Program-made: the position numbers and the translations under genes
Shown here: positions 14,245-22,966 of the stretch, one piece after another
Layout: every line of letters starts with the position of its first letter
Position numbering within the stretch: position 1 is the first letter of the stretch
DNA from: Parvibaculum sp.
GTDB lineage: Bacteria > Pseudomonadota > Alphaproteobacteria > Parvibaculales > Parvibaculaceae
DNA length: 35,247 bases
Reading direction: 5' to 3'
NCBI RefSeq assembly: GCF_002684405.1
Contig: NZ_NYVD01000007.1
Location: 4,549-39,795 of the forward strand
The notes under the pieces: model-generated
What the model was told of the DNA's origin: nothing
The model's database searches: none
What the model saw: only the letters and a program-made list of their open reading frames with translations

Positions 14245-14491
14245 GCCAAGCCTCCACAGTCAGCATGGGAGCAAGTGTGCACATGACGTCTGGACGAATG
14301 CTTAAACGCCCGTTCATGTCCGGTTTACATTTCCGACAGGTTCAGGCGCCGTCCCTGCACAACCTCATCATATTTCATTAGAACTCCCCGCCGGCCGCGT
14401 CTTTTTGGGCGCCACCGTCCAATTGATTGTTTTGCCCAGTTATGTAGCCTGATGGAGTCGAAAAAAATGAGAACAAAGCGAGGGGGACGTG

Positions 14492-15361
14492 ATGACTGAA
14501 TGGGACGGAAAGGGCCTCGTATCGACGGCCTGGCTTGAGGCGCATCTCGGCGATCCGGATTTGCGGGTTTTCGATGCGACGGTACATTTGCTGCCCGCGA
14601 CGCCCGGCCCCTACAGGGTCGAGAGCGGTCGCGCCGACTATGAAAACGCCCACATACCGGGTGCAGCCTTTCTCGATCTTGCGCATGATTTTTCCGATCA
14701 CAAGTCGTCGCTTGGTTTCACCATGCCCGCGGTCGAGGATTTCGCCACGGCATGCGGCAAGGCAGGCATCGGTCCGAAAACGCGCGTCGTCGTCTATTCG
14801 GCGCAGAGCCCGATGTGGGCCACGCGCTTCTGGTGGATGCTGCACGCCTGCGGTTTCGACAATGCCGCCGTTCTCGATGGCGGATTCGGCAAATGGCAGG
14901 CGGAGGGACGCCCGAGCGAAGCGGGCACGCACTCATATTCGCCGGAGACGCTTTCCCTCTCCGCGCAGCCGGGCGCCTGGGCCGACAAGGACGATGTGCT
15001 GGCGGCAATCGACGACGGCGCGGTCTGCACCATCAATGCGCTTTCGCCGAGCCTCCATGACGGCACCTCGAAAACGAACTATGGCCGCAAGGGCCACATC
15101 AAGGGCAGCCGCAATGTGCCCTATGCATCACTCCTGAAGGAGGACGGCAGCTATCGCGATGACGAGGAATTGCGGAGCTTCTATGAGGCCGTCGGCGCGT
15201 TCGAAAAGCCGCGCGCCATCTGCTATTGCGGCGGCGGCATCTCGGCGACCATGAACGCGCTGGCCCTGACCCGGCTCGGCCATCCGTCGGTTGCCGTCTA
15301 TGACGGCTCGATGTCGGAATGGACGCGCGATCCCGACTTGCCGATGGAGACAGGGGCCTAG
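14492..15361 (+). CDS. Sulfurtransferase (tandem rhodanese domains)
   Basis: The 289-residue protein starts at the ATG at 14492, preceded by GAGGGGG; a GTG one codon earlier is possible. Two rhodanese domains are visible. The N-terminal inactive one has LRVFDATVHLLP, AHIPGAAFLD, VVYSAQSPMWATRFWWMLHACG and NAAVLDGGFGKWQ. The C-terminal one has TNYGRKGHIKGSRNVPY, the active-site loop ICYCGGGISA with the persulfide cysteine, and VAVYDGSMSEW. The length and layout match thiosulfate/3-mercaptopyruvate sulfurtransferases. The loop CGGGIS differs from the classic CRxG of thiosulfate enzymes, so the donor is uncertain. It lies 173 bp upstream of the Rieske dioxygenase gene on the same strand. A role in sulfur supply for Fe-S centres or handling of a sulfur-containing substrate is possible but unproven. 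Confidence 0.85.
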   Translation: MTEWDGKGLVSTAWLEAHLGDPDLRVFDATVHLLPATPGPYRVESGRADYENAHIPGAAFLDLAHDFSDHKSSLGFTMPAVEDFATACGKAGIGPKTRVVVYSAQSPMWATRFWWMLHACGFDNAAVLDGGFGKWQAEGRPSEAGTHSYSPETLSLSAQPGAWADKDDVLAAIDDGAVCTINALSPSLHDGTSKTNYGRKGHIKGSRNVPYASLLKEDGSYRDDEELRSFYEAVGAFEKPRAICYCGGGISATMNALALTRLGHPSVAVYDGSMSEWTRDPDLPMETGA

Positions 15362-15534
15362 ACCGGATAACGCACATATGCCGCTCCGGCGTTAGAGGGC
15401 GCCGGGACGATCTATCAATTTTTTGGTACGCCGCGATCTGACCGCCTTCCGAGACCGCTTCTAAGCTTCATTCCAATACGGCGAACATAAGCCGGGCCCG
15501 AAAGGGCGGAATGATAGGTGGAGGAACGGATCCC
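15362..15534 (+). promoter_or_regulatory. Leader/promoter region of the ring-hydroxylating dioxygenase operon
   Basis: This 173-bp gap carries the probable promoter of the eight-enzyme operon. A GGAGGA ribosome site (15520-15525) lies nine bases before the chosen ATG at 15535; an earlier ATG at 15511 precedes that site and is less likely. No operator palindrome stands out; the AraC regulator at the far end of the operon is the likely activator. Confidence 0.4.
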
Positions 15535-16917
15535 ATGGATGCTCGGGAGGAGGGCGTTCGCGCCTGCAACAAAGAAGCGATCAAATCCTGTTTCGACAGC
15601 GAGAAGGGTCTTCTCGATCGTCGCATCTTTGTCGACCAGGATCTCTATGATCTTGAGATGAAGAATATTTTCGCGCGCGCATGGAACTTCATGTGCCACG
15701 AAAGCCAGATCCCGGAGATCGGCGACTATTTCATCAATTATATCGGCGAGGATCAGGTCATCATCGTCCGCGACAAGAGCGGCGAGGTGCAGGTCCTCCT
15801 GAACTCCTGCCGCCATCGCGGCAATGCGCTGTGCCGTGCCGAACAGGGAAACGCCAAATCCTTCGTCTGCAGCTATCACGGCTGGCACTTCGCGCTGGAT
15901 GGCGAACTGATCGGCGTCCCAGGTATGTCGCCCTTCTACCGCAAGGATTTCGACAAGAGCCAGTGGGGCCTCGTCAAGGCCGCGCAGGTGGATAATTTCC
16001 ACGGTTTCTATTTCGCGACCCTCGATCCCGATGCGCCTTCATTGCCGGACTATCTCGGTGATGTGGGGCGCACCGGCCTTGCCATGATCGCCTCGCGCGG
16101 CGATGTGGAAGTCGTCGATGGTATTCAGAAAAACACCATCGACTGCAACTGGAAGATCGCCGTCGACAATCTGTTCGACTGGTATCACGTCGCCTACAGC
16201 CATGCCTCGGCGGGCGAGGCGGGCGTCCTCGATCTGGCGGCCGTGACGCAGGCCAACGATCAGATGGTCATGCTCGGCGAATACGGACATGCGATCAGCG
16301 GTCCGGCGATCAAGCAGGAGATGCAGGACGAAATCGTCGGCATGTCGGACGACGAACGCAAGCAGTGGAACAAGGAAGAGGCTGCGCGTTCCAATGGCCG
16401 CGTGACGCGGGCGCTGCGCATGAAAGCGGCCGAGGAGATGATGGGACCGGCGGGCGCGCGCTCGATCGGGCATCCCAATATCTTCCCCAATCTCTGGATT
16501 GCCACGGGCGGCTCGCAGCTTTGCCTGCGCCTGCCGCGCGGTCCTCAGATGACGGAGCTTTGGTGGTTCACCGTCCTGCCCAAGGACCAGACGCCGGAGG
16601 AACGGCGCATGACGGTCCGCTTCAACTCGCATCTCTTCGGTCCGGCGGGCCTTCTCGAACAGGATGACGGCGAGAACTGGAGCCAGAGTACGCGTGCCGC
16701 GCGCGGCGTGGTCGGCGGCAGCTATCCGCACAATCTGAGCATGGCGCTTGGCCATGACGAGGTGAAGGAAGATCCTTCGGGGCAAAAATGGATCGAGACG
16801 CGCATCAACGAGCACGGCCAGCGCTGGACCTACCAGGCCTGGATGGACTGGATGGCGGCCGATAGCTGGGCGGACCTCAAGGCGAACCATACGCCCGTGC
16901 CGACGGGGAGGGTGTAA
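15535..16917 (+). CDS. Aromatic-ring-hydroxylating dioxygenase, alpha (large) subunit
   Basis: Catalytic subunit of a Rieske dioxygenase, 460 residues. The Rieske motif is CRHRGNALCR...FVCSYHGW: Cys92, His94, Cys112 and His115. The mononuclear-iron segment NLFDWYHVAYSH gives His218 and His223 with the bridging Asp just before, and the later EQDDGENW stretch matches the region of the third ligand. The order alpha-beta-diol dehydrogenase-extradiol dioxygenase-hydrolase is that of biphenyl, cumate or alkylbenzene pathways. The substrate is probably a substituted aromatic that becomes a cis-dihydrodiol. No ferredoxin or reductase gene follows, so electrons must come from proteins encoded elsewhere. 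The stop shares a base with the beta start (TAATG). Confidence 0.93.
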   Translation: MDAREEGVRACNKEAIKSCFDSEKGLLDRRIFVDQDLYDLEMKNIFARAWNFMCHESQIPEIGDYFINYIGEDQVIIVRDKSGEVQVLLNSCRHRGNALCRAEQGNAKSFVCSYHGWHFALDGELIGVPGMSPFYRKDFDKSQWGLVKAAQVDNFHGFYFATLDPDAPSLPDYLGDVGRTGLAMIASRGDVEVVDGIQKNTIDCNWKIAVDNLFDWYHVAYSHASAGEAGVLDLAAVTQANDQMVMLGEYGHAISGPAIKQEMQDEIVGMSDDERKQWNKEEAARSNGRVTRALRMKAAEEMMGPAGARSIGHPNIFPNLWIATGGSQLCLRLPRGPQMTELWWFTVLPKDQTPEERRMTVRFNSHLFGPAGLLEQDDGENWSQSTRAARGVVGGSYPHNLSMALGHDEVKEDPSGQKWIETRINEHGQRWTYQAWMDWMAADSWADLKANHTPVPTGRV

Positions 16918-17477
16918 TGGGATTGGCGGCCGAGAAAACCGCTGCGGGCGGTGTGGCGGCATTGTCGCTCGATGAGCGCATGACACTGCAATTCGAAATC
17001 GAACAGTTCCTCTATGGCGAGGCGGCGCTTCTCGATGCGCGACAATACCGGGAATGGCTCGATCTCCTGACCGACGACATTCTCTACTGGATGCCGATCC
17101 GGCGCACGGTGACGCTTGCCGATATCGACCGGGAGTTCACCAGGCGCGGGGCCATGGCCTATTTCGACGACGATCGGGAAGGGTTGGAGACGCGCGTCAG
17201 GAAGATGGAATCCGGCAGTTCGTGGTCGGAGGACCCGCCTTCGCGCACGCGGCACATGATTACCAATGTGCGCGTCCTCGACGCCTCGGATGATGAATAC
17301 ACCGTCGAAGTGTTCTTCCATCTCTATCGCAGCCGCCTCGACACGGAAGTCAGCTCATGGGTCGGGCGACGGGTCGACGTTGTCCGCCGGACAGGGGAGG
17401 GGTTGAAGCTTGCCAAGCGGGACATCTATCTCGACCAGACACTGATCCGGGCAACGAATATGAGCACGCTTTTCTAG
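16917..17477 (+). CDS. Aromatic-ring-hydroxylating dioxygenase, beta (small) subunit
   Basis: The 186-residue structural subunit forms the hexamer with the alpha chain. It has the SnoaL/NTF2-like beta-subunit pattern: LQFEIEQFLYGEAALLDARQYREWLDLLTDDILYWMPIRRT, then SRTRHMITNVRVLD, VEVFFHLYRSRLDTEVSSWVGRRVDVVRR and the C-terminal AKRDIYLDQTLI. It has no metal-binding residues, as expected. The ATG overlaps the alpha stop by one base, so translation is coupled. Confidence 0.93.
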   Translation: MGLAAEKTAAGGVAALSLDERMTLQFEIEQFLYGEAALLDARQYREWLDLLTDDILYWMPIRRTVTLADIDREFTRRGAMAYFDDDREGLETRVRKMESGSSWSEDPPSRTRHMITNVRVLDASDDEYTVEVFFHLYRSRLDTEVSSWVGRRVDVVRRTGEGLKLAKRDIYLDQTLIRATNMSTLF

Positions 17478-17511
17478 GCGGCCCGTGCGGGGGAAAAAGA
17501 GGGAGGAGCAT

Positions 17512-18360
17512 ATGGCTGCGCTTGAAGGGCAGGCGGTTCTCATTACCGGCGGCGGCTCGGGACTGGGCCGCGGCATCGTGGAGCGTTTCGTGGAGGAAGG
17601 TGCACGCGTGGCGGTGTTCGACCGCGACGCGGCAAAGCTTGAAAGCATCACGGACGCCTGGCCGGACGAAACGGTCACGATGCAGGGCGATGTGCGCTCG
17701 GCTGCGGATATCGCCGCGGCGGTCGACAAGACGATTGAGCGTTTCGGCAAACTCGACTGCGCCATCGGCAATGCGGGCATCTGGGATTACTCGACGCCGC
17801 TGGACGAGATCGACGCCGCGCAGCTCGATGGTGCCTTCGATGAAGTTTTCGGCGTCAACGTCAAAGGCTATCTGCATCTGGCTAAGGCGTGTTTGCCCGC
17901 GCTGGTGCGTTCGCGCGGTTCGCTGGTCTTCACCGTCTCCAATGCCGGCTTCGATCCGGATGGCGGCGGTGCGCTCTACACGGCGTCGAAACATGCCGTG
18001 GTCGGATTGATCCGCCAGCTCGCTTTCGAGTTCGCACCTTCTGTGCGCGTCAATGGCGTTGCGCCCGGGCCCATCGACACGGATTTGCGTGGCCCCGGCG
18101 CGCTGGGGCTGGCCGACACGGCGATCAGCAGTTTCGACCTGTCGGCCAAGGCCTCGCCGGTCATGCCGCTGGGGCTGGTGCCGACCCCGGCGCAATACGC
18201 AGGTGCCTATGTCTATTACGCCTCGCGCCGCGACAACATTCCGGCCACGGGCGGCGTTCTTGCCTGCGAAACGGGCATTGCCGTGCGCGGCATTTCCGGT
18301 GTGAACGGCGGGGCGGGACTTGCCAAAAAATATGGATCCAACGGGGAGGAGACCCGATGA
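17512..18360 (+). CDS. cis-dihydrodiol dehydrogenase (SDR, BphB-like)
   Basis: The 282-residue SDR starts at the ATG at 17512, behind a strong GGGAGGAG site. Motifs are VLITGGGSGLGRG (NAD binding), GNAG in place of NNAG (as in BphB-type enzymes), TVSNAGFDPDGGGALYTASKHAV with the catalytic Ser, Tyr and Lys, and VNGVAPGPIDTDLRG. Its length and the GNAGIWDY segment fit aromatic cis-diol dehydrogenases. It should rearomatise the dihydrodiol made by the upstream dioxygenase to a catechol, producing NADH. It overlaps the next gene by four bases. Confidence 0.92.
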   Translation: MAALEGQAVLITGGGSGLGRGIVERFVEEGARVAVFDRDAAKLESITDAWPDETVTMQGDVRSAADIAAAVDKTIERFGKLDCAIGNAGIWDYSTPLDEIDAAQLDGAFDEVFGVNVKGYLHLAKACLPALVRSRGSLVFTVSNAGFDPDGGGALYTASKHAVVGLIRQLAFEFAPSVRVNGVAPGPIDTDLRGPGALGLADTAISSFDLSAKASPVMPLGLVPTPAQYAGAYVYYASRRDNIPATGGVLACETGIAVRGISGVNGGAGLAKKYGSNGEETR

Positions 18361-19235
18361 GCATTGCATCGCTCGGCTATGTCGGCTTCGAGGTGAGTGA
18401 CGCAGGCGCCTGGAAAATCTTCATGGAAGACTTTCTCGGCCTGATGCGCGGCGCGGAAGACAATGAGCAGGTGAGCTACCGGATGGATGAGCGCGCGGCG
18501 CGCGTTTTCCTGCTCCATGGCAGTCGCGACGACGTTGCCCTTGTCGGGCTGGAAGCGCCGTCCGTGACCGGTTTCGAGGCGATCAAGGCGTCGCTCGCCG
18601 CCAGGGGCGTCTCCTTTACGCAAGGCGACGAGGACCTCAAGGCGAAGCGGCATGTGGCCGACCTGATAAGGCTCAAGGATCCGATGGGTCTCGATGTCGA
18701 AATCTATTATGGCCCGACCGAGCTGACCAACCGCCCCTTCAATTCGCCGGCGGGCGTTTCATCCTTCTGCACGGGCGATCAGGGCGCAGGGCATGTGGTG
18801 CTGGCATCCGAAGACATCGACGCCGTTCGTGGCTTCTATGTGGATGCACTGGGCTTTCGCTTATCGGACACGATCGGCATGAAGCTCGCCCCGGATTTTT
18901 CGATCACGCTTGAGTTCTACCACTGCAACCCGCGCCATCACACGCTCGCGCTGGCGGGCATGCCTGCGCCCAAGCGGCTGCATCACTTCATGGTCGAAAT
19001 GGCTTCGCTCGACGATGTCGGCTTTGCATTGGATCGTATGGCGGCCTGCGGCGTCCGGCAGCGGACGACGCTCGGCAAACATACCAACGACCAGATGGTT
19101 TCCTTCTATGCCGAAACGCCGTCGGGATTCGAAGTGGAAGTCGGCTGCGCCGGCATTCCGGTTCATGACGAGACCTGGCGCGTGACGCATCACGAAGCGG
19201 CAAGCATGTGGGGGCACAAGCCGGTCGGCGCGTGA
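18357..19235 (+). CDS. Type I extradiol (catechol meta-cleavage) dioxygenase, BphC-like
   Basis: Two-domain vicinal-oxygen-chelate dioxygenase of 292 residues. The C-terminal domain holds the Fe(II) facial triad: GHVVLAS (His146), RLHHFMVE (His210) and SGFEVEVG (Glu261), the same positions as in 2,3-dihydroxybiphenyl dioxygenases within one residue. KHTNDQMVSFYAETPSGFE is a typical family stretch, with the conserved His and Tyr near the active site. It cleaves the substituted catechol next to the hydroxyls to give a 2-hydroxy-6-oxo-dienoate. This is a different family from the LigB-type enzyme of the hpa locus. The ATG overlaps the upstream stop and follows GGGGAGGAG. Confidence 0.93.
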   Translation: MSIASLGYVGFEVSDAGAWKIFMEDFLGLMRGAEDNEQVSYRMDERAARVFLLHGSRDDVALVGLEAPSVTGFEAIKASLAARGVSFTQGDEDLKAKRHVADLIRLKDPMGLDVEIYYGPTELTNRPFNSPAGVSSFCTGDQGAGHVVLASEDIDAVRGFYVDALGFRLSDTIGMKLAPDFSITLEFYHCNPRHHTLALAGMPAPKRLHHFMVEMASLDDVGFALDRMAACGVRQRTTLGKHTNDQMVSFYAETPSGFEVEVGCAGIPVHDETWRVTHHEAASMWGHKPVGA

Positions 19236-19290
19236 GCGGTACTCCGGCACCGATCCATTCTTTTATCTCAGCAAGTACGAACAGGGTTCC

Positions 19291-20142
19291 ATGACCAAGA
19301 TCACCGAAGAATCGACCAGCCGTTTCGTCACCGTCGATGGCGTGAATATCCATTATAACGAGGCCGGTGAAGGCCCTGTGCTGGTCCTGATCCATGGCTC
19401 CGGGCCGGGGGCCTATGGCTGGTCCAACTATGCGCGCAATGTCGAAGCGCTGTCGAAGCACTTCCGCGTGCTCGTGCCGGACCTTCCCGGCTGGGGCAAA
19501 TCCGATGTGAAGCCGGCGGGCAGCCCCGTGCCGGAATGGTGGTCGACGAAGATCGGCCAGTTCCTCGACGAGCTCGGTATCGAGAAGGCCCATTTCGTTG
19601 GCAATTCTCTGGGCGGCATGGTCACCATGCGGCTGGCGATGGACCGGCCGGAAAAGGTCGACCGGATGATCCTGATGGGACCGGGCGGCGGCATTCCGCT
19701 CTTCAGCATGTTCCCGACGCCCGCCATCAAATCCATCTTCGGTTTCTATGAAGGCGACGGGCCGAGCTTTGAAAAGCTCAAGGCCTTTGCCGACCAGTTC
19801 ACCTACGACCAGTCGGAAATCACCGACGAGCTGCTGCAGGGCCGCCTGGAAAAGGCGATGGAGCAGAAATTCATCGACAACCCGCCCATGCGCCAGTCGC
19901 GCGACACCAGGGTCGAACCGGTCTGGAACGATCCGCGCCTTGGAAAGCTGCCGCATGAAACAATGATTGTCTGGGGCCGCGAGGATCGTGTGATGCCGCT
20001 CGATATGGCCTTCACCTTTCTCAAGGTGATCCCGAAGGCACGCCTCTTCGTGCTGCCGCAATGCGGCCACTGGGCGCAGTGGGAACATGCCGACGAATTC
20101 AATCGCACCACCATCACCTTTCTTGAGGGCGGCAATGGATAA
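19291..20142 (+). CDS. meta-cleavage product C-C hydrolase (alpha/beta fold, BphD-like)
   Basis: The 283-residue alpha/beta hydrolase carries a complete triad: GNSLGG (nucleophile Ser106), GREDRVMP (Asp232) and CGHWAQWEH (His260). The oxyanion-side motif HGSGPGAYGWSNY is typical of MhpC/BphD hydrolases that split 2-hydroxy-6-oxo-dienoates into 2-hydroxypenta-2,4-dienoate and a carboxylic acid. The acid released here would identify the ring substituent but cannot be read from sequence. The gene follows the ring-cleavage dioxygenase by 55 bp and overlaps the hydratase gene by eight bases. Confidence 0.93.
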   Translation: MTKITEESTSRFVTVDGVNIHYNEAGEGPVLVLIHGSGPGAYGWSNYARNVEALSKHFRVLVPDLPGWGKSDVKPAGSPVPEWWSTKIGQFLDELGIEKAHFVGNSLGGMVTMRLAMDRPEKVDRMILMGPGGGIPLFSMFPTPAIKSIFGFYEGDGPSFEKLKAFADQFTYDQSEITDELLQGRLEKAMEQKFIDNPPMRQSRDTRVEPVWNDPRLGKLPHETMIVWGREDRVMPLDMAFTFLKVIPKARLFVLPQCGHWAQWEHADEFNRTTITFLEGGNG

Positions 20143-20932
20143 GGGTGTTTCGACCGGAACAGATTGCGAGGCGCTGGCGGATGCGCTTGCCACGGCGCGC
20201 AAGACCCGCCACCCCATCGCACCGATCTCGAAAACGCATCCGGGTTTCACCGTGGAAGAAGCCTATGCGGTGCAGGAGGTGACGACCGGGCGGCGGCTCG
20301 CGGCGGGCGAGCGGATCGTCGGGCACAAGATCGGCCTGACCTCTCCCGCTGTGCAGGCGCAGCTTGGCGTTTCCGAACCCGACTTCGGGATGTTGTTCGA
20401 CGCCGATCGGGTGGCGGATGGCGGTACCTTGTCGATGGACACGCTGATCCAGCCCAAAGTCGAAGCCGAGATCGCATTCATCCTGAAAGACGATCTGTCC
20501 GCTGGACCGGTGACGAATGAACGCGCGGCGGCGGCGATCGATTATGCGGTTGCTGCGATCGAGATCGTGGACAGCGCAATCGAGGACTGGAAGATCACCC
20601 TGCCCGACACGGTGGCCGACAATGCCTCCGCTGCAAAATTCCTGATCGGGACGGATTGTCTGCCGCTCGACAAGGTCGATCTGCATCTGGCGGGTATGGA
20701 GCTTCTCCACAATGGCCGTCAGGCCTCGCTGGGCGTGGCGGCGGCCTGTCTCGGCAATCCGCTCAACGCTGTCGTTTGGCTCGCCAACAAGATGATCGAG
20801 CTCGGCCGTCCCCTCGGCCGGGACGACATCGTGCTCTCCGGCGCGCTCGGCCCGATGGTGACGGTCGCGGCGGGCGATGAAATCATCGTTCATGTGCAGG
20901 GCTTCAAGCCGCTGCACCTGTCTTTCGCGTGA
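20135..20932 (+). CDS. 2-hydroxypenta-2,4-dienoate hydratase (MhpD/BphE-like)
   Basis: A 265-residue hydratase of the fumarylacetoacetate-hydrolase superfamily, converting 2-hydroxypentadienoate to 4-hydroxy-2-oxovalerate. Visible segments are [44 protein letters not shown], the metal stretch [30 protein letters not shown] and [11 protein letters not shown]. The start at 20135 lies inside the hydrolase gene; a longer in-frame start at 20087 is within hydrolase coding sequence and not needed. It is paralogous to hpaH, but its place between the C-C hydrolase and the aldehyde dehydrogenase/aldolase pair assigns it to this branch. Confidence 0.93.
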   Translation: MDKGVSTGTDCEALADALATARKTRHPIAPISKTHPGFTVEEAYAVQEVTTGRRLAAGERIVGHKIGLTSPAVQAQLGVSEPDFGMLFDADRVADGGTLSMDTLIQPKVEAEIAFILKDDLSAGPVTNERAAAAIDYAVAAIEIVDSAIEDWKITLPDTVADNASAAKFLIGTDCLPLDKVDLHLAGMELLHNGRQASLGVAAACLGNPLNAVVWLANKMIELGRPLGRDDIVLSGALGPMVTVAAGDEIIVHVQGFKPLHLSFA

Positions 20933-20943
20933 AGGGCCGCATG

Positions 20944-21891
20944 ATGACAGAAGAGAACACACCGCGCGTCAAAACGGCCATCATCGGATCGGGCAACATA
21001 GGCACGGATCTGATGATGAAGATCGTGACGCTGTCCTCCTCGCTCGAGCTGGCGGCGATGGCCGGGATCGATCCCGCATCGGACGGTCTGGCACGAGCCG
21101 CCTCGCTCGGCGTTGCCACCACGGCGGAAGGCGTGGAAGGGCTGGTGGCGCTTCCCGGCTTCAGCGAAATCGAGGTCGTATTCGATGCGACCTCCGCAGG
21201 CGCACACAAGCATCATGACGACGTGCTGCGGGCGCATGGCAAACGCATCATCGACCTGACGCCGGCGGCAATCGGTCCTTACGTGGTGCCGAGCGTCAAT
21301 ATCGACGCGCATATGCATGCGCCGAACATGAATATGGTCACATGCGGCGGGCAGGCGACCATCCCCGTCGTGGCGGCCATCGGGTCTGTTGCGCCAGTGC
21401 GCTATGGCGAGATCGTCGCCTCCATCGCGTCGAAATCGGCGGGACCGGGCACGCGCGCCAATATCGACGAGTTCACCGAGACGACGTCCCGCGCCATCGA
21501 AACGGTCGGCGGGGCGCAGACCGGCAAGGCCATCATCATCCTCAATCCGGCCGAGCCGCCTCTCATCATGCGCGACACGGTGCACTGCCTGTGCGCCGAT
21601 GCCGATCCGAAAGCACTGGCAGACGCCGTCGCCGCAAAGGTCGCCGAGGTGCAGTCTTACGTGCCGGGATACAGGCTCAAGCAGGATGTGCAGATCGAGC
21701 GTATCGGGTCCAACAACCCGATTTATCTGCCCGAGACGGATGAGGAATTCACGGGCCTCAAAGTGAGTGTCTTCCTCGAAGTGGAAGGCGCCGGGCACTA
21801 CCTGCCGCCTTATGCGGGCAATCTCGACATCATGACGTCGGCGGCCCTGCGCACGGCGGAACGCCTGGTCGAATTGCGGGAGCATGCGTGA
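20944..21891 (+). CDS. Acetaldehyde dehydrogenase (acylating), MhpF/BphJ-like
   Basis: The 315-residue NAD- and CoA-dependent enzyme converts acetaldehyde to acetyl-CoA. The start is taken at the second of two adjacent ATGs (20944) because GAAGGG is then seven bases upstream. The N-terminal Rossmann motif [11 protein letters not shown], the catalytic [11 protein letters not shown] (Cys134), the [15 protein letters not shown] segment and the C-terminal [18 protein letters not shown] are diagnostic. These enzymes form a channelling complex with the aldolase encoded next, whose ATG shares one base with this stop. Confidence 0.95.
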   Translation: MTEENTPRVKTAIIGSGNIGTDLMMKIVTLSSSLELAAMAGIDPASDGLARAASLGVATTAEGVEGLVALPGFSEIEVVFDATSAGAHKHHDDVLRAHGKRIIDLTPAAIGPYVVPSVNIDAHMHAPNMNMVTCGGQATIPVVAAIGSVAPVRYGEIVASIASKSAGPGTRANIDEFTETTSRAIETVGGAQTGKAIIILNPAEPPLIMRDTVHCLCADADPKALADAVAAKVAEVQSYVPGYRLKQDVQIERIGSNNPIYLPETDEEFTGLKVSVFLEVEGAGHYLPPYAGNLDIMTSAALRTAERLVELREHA

Positions 21892-22952
21892 TGACGGAGA
21901 AGAAACTCTACATTCAGGACGTCACGCTGCGCGATGGCATGCATGCGATCCGTCACCAATACGGGATCGAGCATGTGCGCAAGATTGCCCGTGCGCTCGA
22001 CAGGGCAGGCGTGGACGCCATAGAGATCGCGCATGGCGACGGGCTGTCGGGCTCGAGCGTGAATTACGGCTTCGGCGCCTGCACAGACTGGGCGTGGATC
22101 GAAGCGGTCTGCGACGAAGTCGAGAACGCGGTGGTGACGACGCTTCTCCTGCCGGGCATCGGCACGGTCGAGGATTTGCGTAAGGCCTATGACCTCGGGG
22201 TCCGCTCGGTGCGGGTCGCCACACATTGCACAGAGGCGGATGTCTCCGCCCAGCACATCGCCTGCGCGCGGGAGCTGGGCATGGATGTGTCCGGCTTCCT
22301 GATGATGAGCCATATGTCCGCGCCCTCGGCGCTGGCCGCCCAGGCGAAGCTGATGGAGTCTTATGGGGCGCATTGCGTTTATGTGACCGATAGCGGCGGC
22401 GCCATGACGATGGACGATGTGGCGGCATGCTTCCGCGCTTATGATGACGTTCTGGAACCGGAGACGGAACGCGGCATCCATGCGCACCACAATCTGAGCC
22501 TCGGCGTCGCCAACTCCGTTGTTGCGGTGCAAAACGGCGCCCTGCGTGTGGACGCCTCGCTGGCGGGCATGGGAGCGGGCGCGGGTAATGCGCCGCTGGA
22601 AGTGTTCGTCGGTGTGGCGGACCGTTATGGCTGGCAGCACGGAACCGACCTTTTTGCGCTGATGGATGCGGCGGAAGACCTCGTGCGGCCGCTGCAGGAC
22701 CGTCCCGTACAGGTGGACCGGGAGACGCTTAGCCTCGGTTGCGCGGGCGTCTATTCCAGCTTCCTGCGCCACGCGGAAGCGGCGTCGGAGCGCTATGGTT
22801 TGGACGTTCGTGATATTCTGATGGAGACTGGCCGAAGGCGGATGGTCGGCGGCCAGGAAGACATGATCGTCGATATCGCACTCGATCTTGCTGGACGAAA
22901 AGGCGGGATGGAAAAGGATGACCCGGCAGGGGACGAGAAACGGCCCACATAA
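21891..22952 (+). CDS. 4-hydroxy-2-oxovalerate aldolase, MhpE/BphI-like
   Basis: The 353-residue DRE-TIM-type, Mn2+-dependent pyruvate aldolase splits 4-hydroxy-2-oxovalerate into pyruvate and acetaldehyde and passes the aldehyde to its dehydrogenase partner. Motifs are [14 protein letters not shown] (catalytic Arg14 and metal Asp15), [28 protein letters not shown], the metal histidines in [11 protein letters not shown], and [15 protein letters not shown]. It completes the lower pathway. The C-terminus beyond [20 protein letters not shown] is a charged tail. The AraC regulator gene follows 14 bp later. Confidence 0.95.
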   Translation: MTEKKLYIQDVTLRDGMHAIRHQYGIEHVRKIARALDRAGVDAIEIAHGDGLSGSSVNYGFGACTDWAWIEAVCDEVENAVVTTLLLPGIGTVEDLRKAYDLGVRSVRVATHCTEADVSAQHIACARELGMDVSGFLMMSHMSAPSALAAQAKLMESYGAHCVYVTDSGGAMTMDDVAACFRAYDDVLEPETERGIHAHHNLSLGVANSVVAVQNGALRVDASLAGMGAGAGNAPLEVFVGVADRYGWQHGTDLFALMDAAEDLVRPLQDRPVQVDRETLSLGCAGVYSSFLRHAEAASERYGLDVRDILMETGRRRMVGGQEDMIVDIALDLAGRKGGMEKDDPAGDEKRPT

Positions 22953-22966
22953 ACGGTCCATGCAAG

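Noticed and set aside
17889-18356. N-terminal extension of the BphC-like gene over the diol dehydrogenase.
   Set aside because: The extra sequence is out-of-frame reading of the SDR; the ATG at 18357 follows a strong ribosome site and gives the correct family length.
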